NCBI GenBank assembly: GCA_003649205.1
Contig: QMRC01000002.1
Span: forward strand, 208,770 to 272,769
DNA length: 64,000 nt
Direction of reading: 5' to 3'
DNA from: Thermoprotei archaeon
Lineage (GTDB): Archaea; Thermoproteota; Thermoprotei; Thermoproteales; B15-G16
A program made the translations under genes and the position numbers. Within the stretch, counting starts at the first letter, position 1. Each line of letters opens with the position of its first letter. The notes under the pieces are model-generated. The model ran no database searches, was not told the DNA's origin, and was given only the letters and a program-made list of their open reading frames with translations. Below are positions 37,963 to 46,114 of the stretch, piece by piece.

Positions 37963-38241
37963 CTACCTCCCGACAATTATTGTCATAGCAGTCTTCCTAA
38001 GGTTCTTCCCACCCCTCCCAGGTACAAGCTCAGTACCAATAATGACCTTCTTAATCAGTAAGTCCTTCATGAAACAGTTCTTAAGTGTTGCGACTACATC
38101 AACAGCCTTCGAAATAGCCCTACCCCTAGCCCTAATCTCAACCTCTGGATAACCCTGGTGAAATAGCGTTAAACAAGCCGTTACGTAAGTCATGACAGGC
38201 TTCCTACCAATGATGACACAGGGCTTCCTCACACTACTCAT
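37963..38241 (-). CDS. albA: DNA/RNA-binding protein Alba
   Basis: MSSVRKPCVIIGRKPVMTYV is the Alba N-terminus, followed by EIRARGRAISKAVDVV and the loop VPGRGGKNLRKTAMTIIV. Alba coats DNA and binds RNA; it forms dimers. The start is ATG 38241; the frame stays open for 149 more codons upstream, but those overlap the divergent regulator and lack a promoter fit. TATA-like TTTAATACTTAG lies 35-50 bases upstream on the minus strand. Confidence 0.93.
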   Translation of the reverse strand: MSSVRKPCVIIGRKPVMTYVTACLTLFHQGYPEVEIRARGRAISKAVDVVATLKNCFMKDLLIKKVIIGTELVPGRGGKNLRKTAMTIIVGR

Positions 38242-38340
38242 AACCTTAAACCTCAATTCAAAGCAATACAACAGACTAAGTATTAAAGAAAACCGTAAGT
38301 AAGCAAAATCAACACAACATACTGAGTCTATGAGGTATAG

Positions 38341-38350
38341 GTATATATAG
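38341..38350 (+). promoter_or_regulatory. TATA box of the Lrp-like regulator gene
   Basis: GTATATATAG sits about 37-46 bases before ATG 38387, followed by a GAGGTAGGAG ribosome site (38372-38382). Confidence 0.5.
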
Positions 38351-38386
38351 CCCTTGACAGAAGAAAAGAAGTGAGGTAGGAGAATT

Positions 38387-38842
38387 ATGCAACTAACAGA
38401 AAAACAGATAGCACTTCTTAAGTACCTACTCGACAAATCCCAACCACTAAAGGTATACACCGTATACATATCACAGGAAGAACTAGCACACGAACTAGGA
38501 ATAACAAGACAAGCACTCAGCACACACCTAAGAAAACTCAAAGACCTCGGACTAATAAGAACAGGAAGAGAATTCATAGACGTAACAGAAAGAGCACTAG
38601 AAGTACTAGGACTAAAAGCAAGCGACGCCTTCGTACTAATCAAAGTAGAACCAAAAGCCAGAGGACAGGTATACGGTAGACTCCTCACATTCCCAGTAGA
38701 GAAGATCTACAGGGTAACAGGAGACATAGACCTAATAGCAGTACTAAGACAATCACACCTCAACGAATTCCTAAAACAAATAAGCAAACTAGAAGGAATA
38801 ATCTCAACATCAACACACATAGTGATAGAAGAGCTGAAGTAG
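38387..38842 (+). CDS. Lrp/AsnC-type transcription regulator
   Basis: A winged helix (about 5-70: QEELAHELGITRQALSTHLRKLKDLGLI) is followed by an alpha-beta ligand-binding-like domain (AFVLIKVEPKARGQVYGRL, TGDIDLIAVLRQSHLNEFLKQISKLEGI). Unlike canonical Lrp proteins, the HTH is more ArsR/MarR-like in wording. The gene uses A-ending codons almost exclusively, unlike its neighbours. It is divergent from alba and may regulate that gene or itself. Confidence 0.8.
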   Translation: MQLTEKQIALLKYLLDKSQPLKVYTVYISQEELAHELGITRQALSTHLRKLKDLGLIRTGREFIDVTERALEVLGLKASDAFVLIKVEPKARGQVYGRLLTFPVEKIYRVTGDIDLIAVLRQSHLNEFLKQISKLEGIISTSTHIVIEELK

Positions 38843-39003
38843 TGAAGATAGCTAAAATAGCTAAACATTTACCGCTATAGAGGGAAAGACAACCTTACAT
38901 TTTTACAGTAGTGAGAGTTGAAGCGATAGTACATTGTAGACCCCTAAATTCGTTTTCAAGGAATGTAAGTAGAGGAGCATGAAGAGAAAAACAACCAATA
39001 CTA

Positions 39004-40038
39004 GTGTTAAGGAGAGGTTGTGTCATTGATGAGGAATTTCAGGAATTACTACAGAAGCTACTCATAAAGTACAAAACCATCACCGTAGTAACTGAGAGCA
39101 ATGATCCTTACTACAGACTAGGCTTCTTTCTTGCAGATGGAGCTAGAGTAGATATACTTCATCACCTACTACATAAATGGGACTTCTGTGTACGCAGTAA
39201 GAAGTACTATGTACTTCGCTATATATTGAGAGATATAGCTCCTATACTGTCCTCATACCCTATCACTCGCATCAGTGCATGGACACAGAGAGGTAGGCAG
39301 TACCTCTATGCTAAGTGCATGGTACCTGCTTCCGAAGCTTTATTCCTCAGAACGATTCTAGGTTTTGCTTATTTGGATAACATGGAGGTAGTGGATACCC
39401 TACTACTGTCCTTCATAGACAATGAGGATAAGTTAGCAAGATTTGTAGCAGGGTTGATAGATGGAGATGGATGCGTGAGGAAGGATCGGTACTACATTGA
39501 TGTATTCATTCCCTTAAGTAGCCTAGAGGGAAAGATCGTAGGTAGGATATTGGATCTATTTACTGTGAAGTACAGCACCTTTGAGCAAAGTGGATACACG
39601 TACTTTAGGCTGCATATCGGCGAGAACTCTGATCTAATGAAGTTAGTAGCCAAATACTTGAGAATTAGCTCAAAGAGGAAGAGATTAAGCAGATTGTTGA
39701 TGAAGTATGTTGAGGAGGAGAGAACTATAGCTTTGATAATTGCACAATGTATAAGACTTCGAAGTAAGAAGCCGACAATACTCGTGATAAGTGTTGGTAG
39801 AACAATGTTGGTAGAGGATCTAGTTAGCAAGGTAACGAGATTGCTAAGTAAATTCAACGTGGAGTATACAGTGACAAGTGCAAAGCGTAGAGGTACCTCA
39901 AAAATAATTTCAATACCCTGTGGACGGAACCCAAGTAACGTCACTAAACTTGCGAACTTATCTAGATACTATGGTATTCAGTATCCGATAGCACTAAAAC
40001 AGGTAGCAAAACGAGTAGGTGTAGAGCTACCGGAGTAG
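39004..40038 (+). CDS. free-standing LAGLIDADG homing endonuclease-like protein
   Basis: Residues 40-52 (LGFFLADGARVD) and 142-158 (LARFVAGLIDGDGCVRK) read as two LAGLIDADG motifs, giving a monomeric two-domain nuclease of about 340 residues. The second has the catalytic Asp (DGDG); the first ends in ADG. No host gene is interrupted: it stands between an Lrp-like gene and tRNA-Val. GTG 39004 has no ribosome site; an ATG at 38979 with GAGGAG before it opens a different frame that stops after 16 codons, so an N-terminal frameshift is possible. Confidence 0.7.
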   Translation: MLRRGCVIDEEFQELLQKLLIKYKTITVVTESNDPYYRLGFFLADGARVDILHHLLHKWDFCVRSKKYYVLRYILRDIAPILSSYPITRISAWTQRGRQYLYAKCMVPASEALFLRTILGFAYLDNMEVVDTLLLSFIDNEDKLARFVAGLIDGDGCVRKDRYYIDVFIPLSSLEGKIVGRILDLFTVKYSTFEQSGYTYFRLHIGENSDLMKLVAKYLRISSKRKRLSRLLMKYVEEERTIALIIAQCIRLRSKKPTILVISVGRTMLVEDLVSKVTRLLSKFNVEYTVTSAKRRGTSKIISIPCGRNPSNVTKLANLSRYYGIQYPIALKQVAKRVGVELPE

Positions 40039-40132
40039 TGAAATTCACTAGACTAGCTACCTCGCGTACTTCATGTGTAAAACGTTAAAATGGGGATAGT
40101 TGTAGAAGTAGACGAAGTGAACGTAAGGTATG

Positions 40133-40205
40133 GGCCCCGTCGTCTAGCGGCAAGGATGCCCGCCTGACGCGCGGGAGGTCCCGGGTTCGAATCCCGGCGG
40201 GGCCA
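40133..40205 (+). tRNA. tRNA-Val(GAC)
   Basis: Acceptor GGCCCCG/CGGGGCC, D arm with TCTAGCGG, anticodon stem CCCGC/GCGGG around CTGACGC (anticodon GAC), T arm CCCGGGTTCGAATCCCGG. No intron. Discriminator A and an encoded CCA (40206-40208). CGTTAAAATG about 45 bases upstream resembles a promoter. Confidence 0.95.
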
Positions 40206-40261
40206 CCACTTTTCTTCTTGTGTGGTAGGTGTATTAGCTACTTCTCACTTCTGTGTACTTG

Positions 40262-40870
40262 ATGGGGGTTGGTATTTACATTGCTTTTGAGGGTATTGAT
40301 GGTTGTGGTAAGACCTACCACTCAGGTAGGGTCTATAGGAAGCTGCTTGATCTCGGTATTGATGCTGTATTGGTACGTGAACCGTACTATCCTGAACTAC
40401 GTGAAGCGATAATGAGGAGGGTGTGGAATCCAGTATCTGAAGCTCTACTCTTCACTGCTGATAGGATTCAGCTTCAGTTAGAGATCATTGAGGATGCACT
40501 GAGGAGTGGTAAGGTTGTGATTAGTGATAGATCTGTCTACGCTACGTTAGCGTATCAAGCAGCTAGAGGAGTACCACGGCAACTACTGAATTTCCTCTAT
40601 GAGCTAATACCCATCAAGCCGCATCTAGTAATTCTACTCGATGTACCTGTTGAGATTGCTCTAGCTAGAGTTAGGGAAAGTGGTCGTGAAGTTACGAGGT
40701 TTGAATCCATGGACCTACTTGAACGAGTGAGAGAAGAGTACCTTAGACTAGCTAGTGAACTACCTAATAAGTTCATCGTAGTGGATAGTGGTAGGGATGT
40801 GGAGTTAGTTGAGCAGGAGGTGTGGAGTCACGTACTTAGATTCCTCAAGGAGAAGGGAGTTGTCGAGTGA
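40262..40870 (+). CDS. tmk: thymidylate kinase
   Basis: The sequence IAFEGIDGCGKTYHSGRVY is the thymidylate-kinase P-loop, followed by LVREPYYPELREAI (DR/E-P motif), LFTADRIQLQLEII, and VISDRSVYATLAYQ. It phosphorylates dTMP to dTDP. In the P-loop the usual S/T-T pair is T-Y (GKTY), a small deviation. I prefer ATG 40262 over GTG 40253; neither has a clear ribosome site. Confidence 0.9.
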   Translation: MGVGIYIAFEGIDGCGKTYHSGRVYRKLLDLGIDAVLVREPYYPELREAIMRRVWNPVSEALLFTADRIQLQLEIIEDALRSGKVVISDRSVYATLAYQAARGVPRQLLNFLYELIPIKPHLVILLDVPVEIALARVRESGREVTRFESMDLLERVREEYLRLASELPNKFIVVDSGRDVELVEQEVWSHVLRFLKEKGVVE

Positions 40871-40917
40871 TACAGAAATCGGTAAAACCTTAAAATCCAC
40901 AATAACCCTACTACATA

Positions 40918-40992
40918 GGGGCCGTCGGCTAGCCTGGACTAGGCTGCACGGCTCGGGCCCGTGTGACCCGGGTTCAAATCCCGGCGGCCCCA
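40918..40992 (+). tRNA. tRNA-Pro(CGG)
   Basis: Acceptor GGGGCCG/CGGCCCC, anticodon stem CACGG/CCGTG around CTCGGGC (anticodon CGG), T arm ACCCGGGTTCAAATCCCGG. No intron. Discriminator A and encoded CCA (40993-40995). Confidence 0.93.
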
Positions 40993-41013
40993 CCAGGTAG
41001 AGGAGGTACTTCC

Positions 41014-41289
41014 ATGACCTCTCTCGCACCTAAAATTGATCACAGTAAGTGCATCGGGTGTGGTATCTGCTTCTTCGTCTGTCCCACTAATCCCAAGGTA
41101 TTTCAACCCTGTAGAGGATTGTCTTGGGTTGTTCATCCTGAAGCCTGTACAGGATGTGGACGCTGTGTCAAGTACTGCCCAGTACACGCAATAGAGCTAG
41201 TACCTCTTGAGCATGCAGGACCAAAACTACCAAGAGACTTCATAGGAGAAGTTGTTATAGGGAAGTTAATCGGGAAAGTGAAGCAGTGA
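41014..41289 (+). CDS. 2[4Fe-4S] ferredoxin
   Basis: Two clusters are clear: CIGCGICFFVCPTNP and CTGCGRCVKYCP, separated by about 25 residues. Length 91. GGAGGT lies six bases before ATG 41014; the reading frame is open further upstream through tRNA-Pro, but that extension is an artefact. Likely a general low-potential electron carrier for enzymes such as the GAPOR-like protein. Its TGA stop (41287-41289) lies inside the C box of a guide RNA. Confidence 0.9.
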   Translation: MTSLAPKIDHSKCIGCGICFFVCPTNPKVFQPCRGLSWVVHPEACTGCGRCVKYCPVHAIELVPLEHAGPKLPRDFIGEVVIGKLIGKVKQ

Positions 41290-41335
41290 TGAGGAGTACC
41301 CTCGCCAGATAGGTGAAGAGTAGCCCAGTAGCTGA
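41286..41335 (+). ncRNA. box C/D guide sRNA overlapping a stop codon
   Basis: C box GTGATGA (41286-41292) contains the ferredoxin stop codon. Then a 13-nt spacer, CAGA (41306-41309), C'-like TAGGTGA (41310-41316), a 15-nt spacer and D box CTGA (41332-41335). The layout follows the RNAs at 8767 and 10221, although C' is degenerate. Confidence 0.45.
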
Positions 41336-41445
41336 CTAACTAGAGAAACTAGACCCCGCTTAATTACATCAGCTTACAGCTAGTTCATAAGGAGAGACCT
41401 CCTAAGGGGAAAGGTAGTATGAGGTGAGAGCAGAAGAAGTAAACT

Positions 41446-41454
41446 CTATAAATA
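41446..41454 (+). promoter_or_regulatory. TATA box of tRNA-Lys
   Basis: CTATAAATA lies 23-31 bases before the first base of the tRNA. Confidence 0.55.
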
Positions 41455-41476
41455 CAGATAGACAACACAAGGGATA

Positions 41477-41565
41477 GGGCCCGTAGCTCAGCCTGGTAGA
41501 GCGGCGGGCTTTTAATCACGTGAGAAGAAACCCGCAGGACCCGGGTTCAAATCCCGGCGGGCCCG
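41477..41565 (+). tRNA. tRNA-Lys(TTT) with 15-nt intron
   Basis: Acceptor GGGCCCG/CGGGCCC, T arm ACCCGGGTTCAAATCCCGG. The anticodon stem GCGGG/CCCGC encloses 22 bases; removing 15 (41515-41529) at position 37/38 leaves CTTTTAA with anticodon TTT. Discriminator G and encoded CCA (41566-41568). Confidence 0.92.
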
Positions 41566-41568
41566 CCA

Positions 41569-41857
41569 TATCCCCTACAACTTCCTCTCTAAATATCACA
41601 GAGTTCGGACAATAGGTCCTCCCTCAATGTCCTTGCTGAGCCTCTTAACCCCTTAAGGTCTTAGTTTCTCTTGATGCTCCTGTCATCCTTCATTGCTCCT
41701 ATGGAGTGAGTTGCTGTTGCTGTCGTGAATGCTGATGGTGTTACCGCTACTTGGACCGTAAATGGGTTTACTGCTGTGAGCATGTATTGTTGTGGTTGGT
41801 GTCTTGGTTTTGAAGATAGGAGGAAATATTTTCGAGTTTTACGTGGTGTGATTTAGT
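41569..41857. other. gene-free gap after tRNA-Lys
   Basis: No gene that I can support. A 40-codon minus-strand frame beginning near 41782 (MLTAVNPFTVQVAVTP...) is open, but it has no ribosome site. A TATA-like AAATATTTTC lies at about 41824-41833, roughly 25-35 bases before the next gene. Confidence 0.35.
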
Positions 41858-42667
41858 ATGTGTAGTCTTGAGGTTGCTAGGTTGCTCTGTTCTGATCAGG
41901 ATGTGAAGAAGGTTCTCTCAATGTACTTTCCGGATCTCATGAGTAGGGTGGGAATTAGGTTACCGAAGCTCTCTCCATGTGATGCACATCTAAACTATGC
42001 GTACAGGATTGTGGTTTTGCTGTCTCTACTGAATGAGTTTGTTAGGTGTGGTGGTGAGTTTACAACGTACACTATATCAGGTACCTCATTGAGTAGAGGT
42101 GATGTCATTGATTTGACACCTATTGTACCGAATACAGCAACTACAGATCTCGATCTCGCACTTAAGAGGTTGATTCCTGTTGCTACTGTTGAGTTGGGTG
42201 GTAGGTCATTCTCGATCTGGTACAGTACCCTCTACCCATGTACGTTGAGTCCCTCCATAGTTGATATACTAGTTGTCCCCTGTACTGCTACTCTAGAGGT
42301 TTCGTACCACGGTAGTCAACCTATTGTGTACTGGGTGAGTACTATTGATGAGGAAGGTAGGAAGCTTCCTATGGCTTGTGTTGTTAGGTCGCTTAGACCT
42401 GATTCTGTGTTTCAGTACTTCACCTATGTGGTACCTTCGTGGAGTATGAAGCATGTTGTTATTTGGTGTCAGTGTACTAGACCTAGTAGGAGGAGGATCG
42501 ATCTCTTGATTAAGTTCTCCGAAGCTAATCCTAGGGGGTGTATTGCTGTTGCTCCACCCGGTGTTGATGTTCCTAGGGTTGAGGCAGTGTACTACTTGCA
42601 GGATTCAGGTGATCTAGAGTACTTGCGTTCACAGTTACTGAGTAGTGTTAGGAGATTGCTTAGGTGA
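41858..42667 (+). CDS. hypothetical protein
   Basis: I do not recognise this 269-residue protein. It contains ten or more cysteines scattered without a CxxC pattern (for example HLNYAYRIVVLLSLLNEFVRCGGEF, HVVIWCQCTRPSRRRIDLLIKF), mixed alpha-beta character and no membrane segment. It starts with ATG 41858. Its 3' end overlaps the convergent unknown gene by 33 bases, an unusually long overlap. Confidence 0.6.
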   Translation: MCSLEVARLLCSDQDVKKVLSMYFPDLMSRVGIRLPKLSPCDAHLNYAYRIVVLLSLLNEFVRCGGEFTTYTISGTSLSRGDVIDLTPIVPNTATTDLDLALKRLIPVATVELGGRSFSIWYSTLYPCTLSPSIVDILVVPCTATLEVSYHGSQPIVYWVSTIDEEGRKLPMACVVRSLRPDSVFQYFTYVVPSWSMKHVVIWCQCTRPSRRRIDLLIKFSEANPRGCIAVAPPGVDVPRVEAVYYLQDSGDLEYLRSQLLSSVRRLLR

Positions 42668-43270
42668 TTTAGCTCTTTGCCTTACGTACTTACCCAGTAG
42701 CAGTGCCCTATTGAGTACGAAGAGCTTCTCCTTCTCGATATCTACTTCGTAACCTGCTTCGATAGAGGACAGTAGGTAGTAGATTTCAGCAACTGCATCA
42801 CTTAGTAGGAAGAGGTCTCCTACTTCACGTGGTTCGAGTGAGAGTAGTTCGGTGAGTAGTGTCCTCAATGTAGCTGTGTCCAGTGTTCCCTTGCTCAACA
42901 TGGTCATTACTTCACAGTACGTGTTCAGTAGTGCTGTTGCTATTTCCTCGCTAACTACTTCCTCTCCACTAAGTAGCTTTAGCATGTACTTGAAGTAGGG
43001 GACGTGGTATCGAGGTATGTACTCAGTACCCTGTAGGAGCTTTAGGTATGGATTCACTACATCGGAGTACGTAGCAGTCAATTGCTTCAACACGTTCACG
43101 ACTTTACTTCTCAGCTCCATATCGTTCAGTAGGAGTGAAGCTATGTAACATTCAATCAGCAGGTCAACTAACTCAACGACATCACCTACCTCACCTCTAC
43201 TCACACTATTCAGTACCTTGGTACTTAGGTCCTTCAGTAGCTCTCTAACGTCACTCATTGATAGGTACAT
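42635..43270 (-). CDS. hypothetical helical protein
   Basis: The 211-residue product is almost entirely helical and rich in Leu, Val, Glu and Ser (VRELLKDLSTKVLNSVSRG, VVELVDLLIECYIASLLL), resembling tetratricopeptide-like or armadillo-like helical bundles without a clear repeat. Start ATG 43270 (or ATG 43258). It is divergent from a guide RNA and converges on the preceding unknown gene. Confidence 0.6.
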   Translation of the reverse strand: MYLSMSDVRELLKDLSTKVLNSVSRGEVGDVVELVDLLIECYIASLLLNDMELRSKVVNVLKQLTATYSDVVNPYLKLLQGTEYIPRYHVPYFKYMLKLLSGEEVVSEEIATALLNTYCEVMTMLSKGTLDTATLRTLLTELLSLEPREVGDLFLLSDAVAEIYYLLSSIEAGYEVDIEKEKLFVLNRALLLGKYVRQRAKSPKQSPNTTQ

Positions 43271-43321
43271 AGTTAGTACGAGTGATTACTTTTTAGGTGA
43301 GTAATTTATGTGTGGTCTGTA

Positions 43322-43376
43322 GTGATGAGAACCACCGGAGCTTAGTTTCTAGGTGCTGAGAGAGTCCCGCGCCTGA
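43322..43376 (+). ncRNA. box C/D guide sRNA
   Basis: C box GTGATGA (43322-43328), 12-nt spacer, weak D' CTTA (43341-43344), 8-nt gap, C' GTGCTGA (one mismatch, 43353-43359), 13-nt spacer, D CTGA (43373-43376). It lies between two divergent genes. Confidence 0.6.
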
Positions 43377-43431
43377 TCTAGGGAAAAGGAAAATAACTGC
43401 CGTGTCCTTTCCAACTCTAGGTGGTGTCAAT

Positions 43432-43692
43432 ATGGAGATCAAGATTACTCTTCGAACAGATGCTCCTGCTAGAGATGTTGTATCTCTGATACTCGATAAG
43501 GCTAGGAATGCTAAGAGACTTGGTGAGAATGCTGTTGTAATATTGGATGATCAGGGTAACATAGTTGCTACCGTAGTGGTGAATCAGATTGAGGATAGTT
43601 TAACGGAGGTTACTGTCAAGGCTTCGAAGTATACTGATGTCTTGGATTTACTTCAGAGTGAAGTAAGTGCTGAGGTTACTAATGTTGAGTAG
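43432..43692 (+). CDS. small hypothetical protein
   Basis: The 86 residues form a predicted beta-alpha-beta fold (MEIKITLRTDAPARDVVSLILDKARNAKRLGENAVVIL, NIVATVVVNQI). GGTGGTG lies five bases before ATG 43432; an earlier in-frame ATG at 43402 has none. No family recognised. It overlaps the next gene by 11 bases and heads a three-gene run ending in the AbrB-PhoU regulator. Confidence 0.6.
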   Translation: MEIKITLRTDAPARDVVSLILDKARNAKRLGENAVVILDDQGNIVATVVVNQIEDSLTEVTVKASKYTDVLDLLQSEVSAEVTNVE

Positions 43693-44059
43693 TTCTAGGG
43701 TTCTACGTCTAGGTGATTACGAGGTTACTATCGAGCTTCTTCCAGGTACATCGAGTATCGACTTTGAGAATGCTGTTTCCATCATTCGTGAGGTTGCTAG
43801 TGTTGCTAGTGCGTACGTAGTACCTCTTGATCGTAGGATCGTAGCTACTGTCGATACGACGAAGGTTAAGATGAAGCTTCTGTTTAGGGAGATGGATGCT
43901 CAGTTCTTTATCACTTTACTCGAGCTATTTGACTACCTATACGTGTACTCTATGAAGGTTACTGATCATGTTATTGAGCTAGTTATTGACTTGGGTGCAG
44001 CTGACGTTATTAAGGAGTTTACTCGTGGTTCTATGGAGTGTGAAGGACGTGGTTACTGA
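43682..44059 (+). CDS. small hypothetical protein
   Basis: About 125 residues, alpha-beta (VLRLGDYEVTIELLPGTSS, RRIVATVDTTKVKMKLLFREM, HVIELVIDLGAADVIKEF). Its wording partly parallels the preceding protein (short beta strands around an acidic loop), so the two may be distant partners. ATG 43682 is chosen because GAGGT lies five bases upstream. It overlaps the following regulator gene by about 20 bases. Function unknown. Confidence 0.55.
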   Translation: MLSSSRVLRLGDYEVTIELLPGTSSIDFENAVSIIREVASVASAYVVPLDRRIVATVDTTKVKMKLLFREMDAQFFITLLELFDYLYVYSMKVTDHVIELVIDLGAADVIKEFTRGSMECEGRGY

Positions 44060-45002
44060 TATTGAGGTTAGGAAGGTTCAGGAAATTAAGGGTTCCCTCT
44101 ACGTATCACTTCCTCGTGAGTGGGCTAAGAGATTCGGCATTGTCAAGGGATCTCTCGTTCTCTTAGAGGCTTCACCAGATGGAATTCTCGTAGTTAGACC
44201 GTGGCGAGATGAACAGGTTATTGATAGTAGTACAGAGTTGCGTAAGGTATCTGTCATAGCTGATCAGTATCTATCAAGGAAACTCGTGTCGTACTACTTA
44301 CTTGGCTTCGATGTGATTGAAGTTAGGATTAGGCCAGAGGTAGGTGAAGTAGCTAGGAAGTGCATTGATGAGATGTTGAAGCTCCTTCCCGGTCTTGAGA
44401 TCGTTGAGGAGAGTAAGGATGCTATTGTTCTTCAGTGCTTCACCGATACTGGTGGTAGTGAGGTAAGTAAGTTAATTCAGAGAATGATTAATGTTGTTGC
44501 GAAGATGCTATACTCAGTACTTGAGTACTTCGAGACAGGTAGAAAGGAATGTCTCGAAGATATCTTGAGGAGGGATTACTTAGTCGATAGAGCTTACTTC
44601 CTAGTTGTTAGAGGAATTCGAAAAGCGCTACGTAGTAGAGCTAATTTCGATCCTCTTAAGTTACTGGACTATAGATTGCTAGCTATGATAATTGAGCAGA
44701 TTGGTGATCTATGTAAGGAATTTGCTAAATTTGCATTGACTAGAGACTACAATGAGTTGAGTTCTGAGGCTATTACTAGGTTTAGGTCTGTAGTTGATGT
44801 CCTCGTCTCTGCACTGCGTAAGTGTATTCAGATTTATGAGAGGTGTGATGTAGCTGAATTAACGAAGCTTATTTCCGAGCTAAGTCGTGTAGAGAGCGAG
44901 TTAGAGAAATTAAGTTGTTTATGTTGTGAGTTAGCTAACTTACTACATCGTGTAGAGAAGTTGGTAGGTGATGCTCTAGACCTAGTACCGTACAGAACCT
45001 AG
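44040..45002 (+). CDS. AbrB-PhoU type regulator
   Basis: Residues 4-50 (TDIEVRKVQEIKGSLYVSLPREWAKRFGIVKGSLVLLEASPDGILVVRP) are an AbrB/SpoVT-like DNA-binding barrel. The remainder is a helical region arranged like two PhoU helical bundles (LIQRMINVVAKMLYSVLEYF, LAMIIEQIGDLCKEFAKFAL). Archaeal proteins with this arrangement are thought to control phosphate uptake, but no pst genes are nearby. Start GTG 44040 or GTG 44049, inside the preceding gene. Confidence 0.75.
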   Translation: MKDVVTDIEVRKVQEIKGSLYVSLPREWAKRFGIVKGSLVLLEASPDGILVVRPWRDEQVIDSSTELRKVSVIADQYLSRKLVSYYLLGFDVIEVRIRPEVGEVARKCIDEMLKLLPGLEIVEESKDAIVLQCFTDTGGSEVSKLIQRMINVVAKMLYSVLEYFETGRKECLEDILRRDYLVDRAYFLVVRGIRKALRSRANFDPLKLLDYRLLAMIIEQIGDLCKEFAKFALTRDYNELSSEAITRFRSVVDVLVSALRKCIQIYERCDVAELTKLISELSRVESELEKLSCLCCELANLLHRVEKLVGDALDLVPYRT

Positions 45003-46114
45003 GTAGCGTAACCTTCTCTCACTAGCTTTGTTGCTAAATCGATGAACTTCTCCCTTCTCCTCCTATGCTCTTCTAACCACTTCAGTATGATCTCAGCAGC
45101 CTCCCTCTTGCACTCACCACATAGTCTCTTACCTGTCACACACTCCTCATAGATCTTCAGCAACTTACTATCGTCCTCAACGAAGTGAAACATCAGTACC
45201 TCGTAAACACAGCAAATCTCCGGTACACCACCTTTCTCACGCTGCTCCTTAGCTGTTGGTCTACCACCTGTAAATGCATTCATTATCTTGAACTTCACAC
45301 TCTCTAGCTCTTCCGTCAGGGTGAACATACCCATTGGGTTTCTCTTAGACATCTTCTTCTCTCCTGTTAAAGACCTCATTAACCTATGGTATGTAGCGCT
45401 AGGAAGCTCAAAGCCATAGATTGACCTGTACTTCTGAGCTATATCTCTAGCAAATCTAATGTGTGGGTCCTGATCCGCACCTACAGGAATGACTGTTGGC
45501 TTTGGTCCACCGAAGTCTGGGTGTTGTGGTAGTAGTATGTCAGCTACCTGAATTATGGCTGAGAGGTATAGTCCGAAGTGTCTCGGGCCGTAGATAGCTT
45601 CTAGGAGGTTCATTGATACTCCACGAGCGAATACTGTTGCCATCTGAAGTACTCTCCTCTCTCTGGATTGCCTATAGACGTAGACTCTCTTAGGATCTAG
45701 ACCTAGTGCGAGTACGTCAGCTATGTTGCTGATAGCTATCTCCTCAGCTTTGTCAAATGGTATACCATTGTCATTCCAAGCCTCTACATCAGCTATGCAG
45801 TAGAATGCCATTGCTTTGTTAGAGAGCTTCTGAAAGAATATTATTTCCTCTGCTGTGAGCTTAGTACCGAGATGGAAGTCACCTGTAGGCTTTATACCGG
45901 ATAGAACTGCGTACTCTTCACCCTCTTTGATAGCCTTAAGTATCTTCTGGAGATCTCTATGACCGAAAATTATCTTCCTTCGAATTAACCTGTGCTTAAT
46001 TGGGAACTCGTCAATTAGAGGATCTATTGGTTCAACACCAAATTGCTCAAATAGCTTGCTATAGTCTTCAATAGCTGTTTCTCCCCAGGGATCAATTACT
46101 AACTTTCGTTCCAC
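44999..46114 (-). CDS. trpS: tryptophanyl-tRNA synthetase
   Basis: Class I signatures: GIKPTGDFHLGT (HIGH variant FHLG) and GEKKMSKRNP (KMSKS). The archaeal/eukaryotic wording FGHRDLQKIL and QVADILLPQHPDFGG is clear. I favour GTG 46114 as start because GAGGAGGTGT lies nine bases upstream; a TTG at 46174 would add 20 residues without a ribosome site. A CxxC near the C-terminus (LCGEC) may bind zinc. It converges on the AbrB-PhoU gene with a four-base overlap. Confidence 0.93.
   Translation of the reverse strand: MERKLVIDPWGETAIEDYSKLFEQFGVEPIDPLIDEFPIKHRLIRRKIIFGHRDLQKILKAIKEGEEYAVLSGIKPTGDFHLGTKLTAEEIIFFQKLSNKAMAFYCIADVEAWNDNGIPFDKAEEIAISNIADVLALGLDPKRVYVYRQSRERRVLQMATVFARGVSMNLLEAIYGPRHFGLYLSAIIQVADILLPQHPDFGGPKPTVIPVGADQDPHIRFARDIAQKYRSIYGFELPSATYHRLMRSLTGEKKMSKRNPMGMFTLTEELESVKFKIMNAFTGGRPTAKEQREKGGVPEICCVYEVLMFHFVEDDSKLLKIYEECVTGKRLCGECKREAAEIILKWLEEHRRRREKFIDLATKLVREGYAT

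Noticed and set aside
38242-38688. Long N-terminal extension of the Alba frame (149 extra codons).
   Set aside because: Overlaps the divergent regulator gene, lacks a ribosome site, and the Alba sequence begins naturally at ATG 38241.
40963-41013. Upstream extension of the ferredoxin frame through tRNA-Pro.
   Set aside because: The tRNA is clear, and a GGAGGT site precedes ATG 41014.
41300-41440. Minus-strand C/D-like strings (CTGATGT, TTATGAA) between ferredoxin and tRNA-Lys.
   Set aside because: No D box at a usable distance after the C'-like element.
41660-41785. Minus-strand 40-codon open frame after tRNA-Lys.
   Set aside because: No ribosome site and low-complexity product; probably chance.
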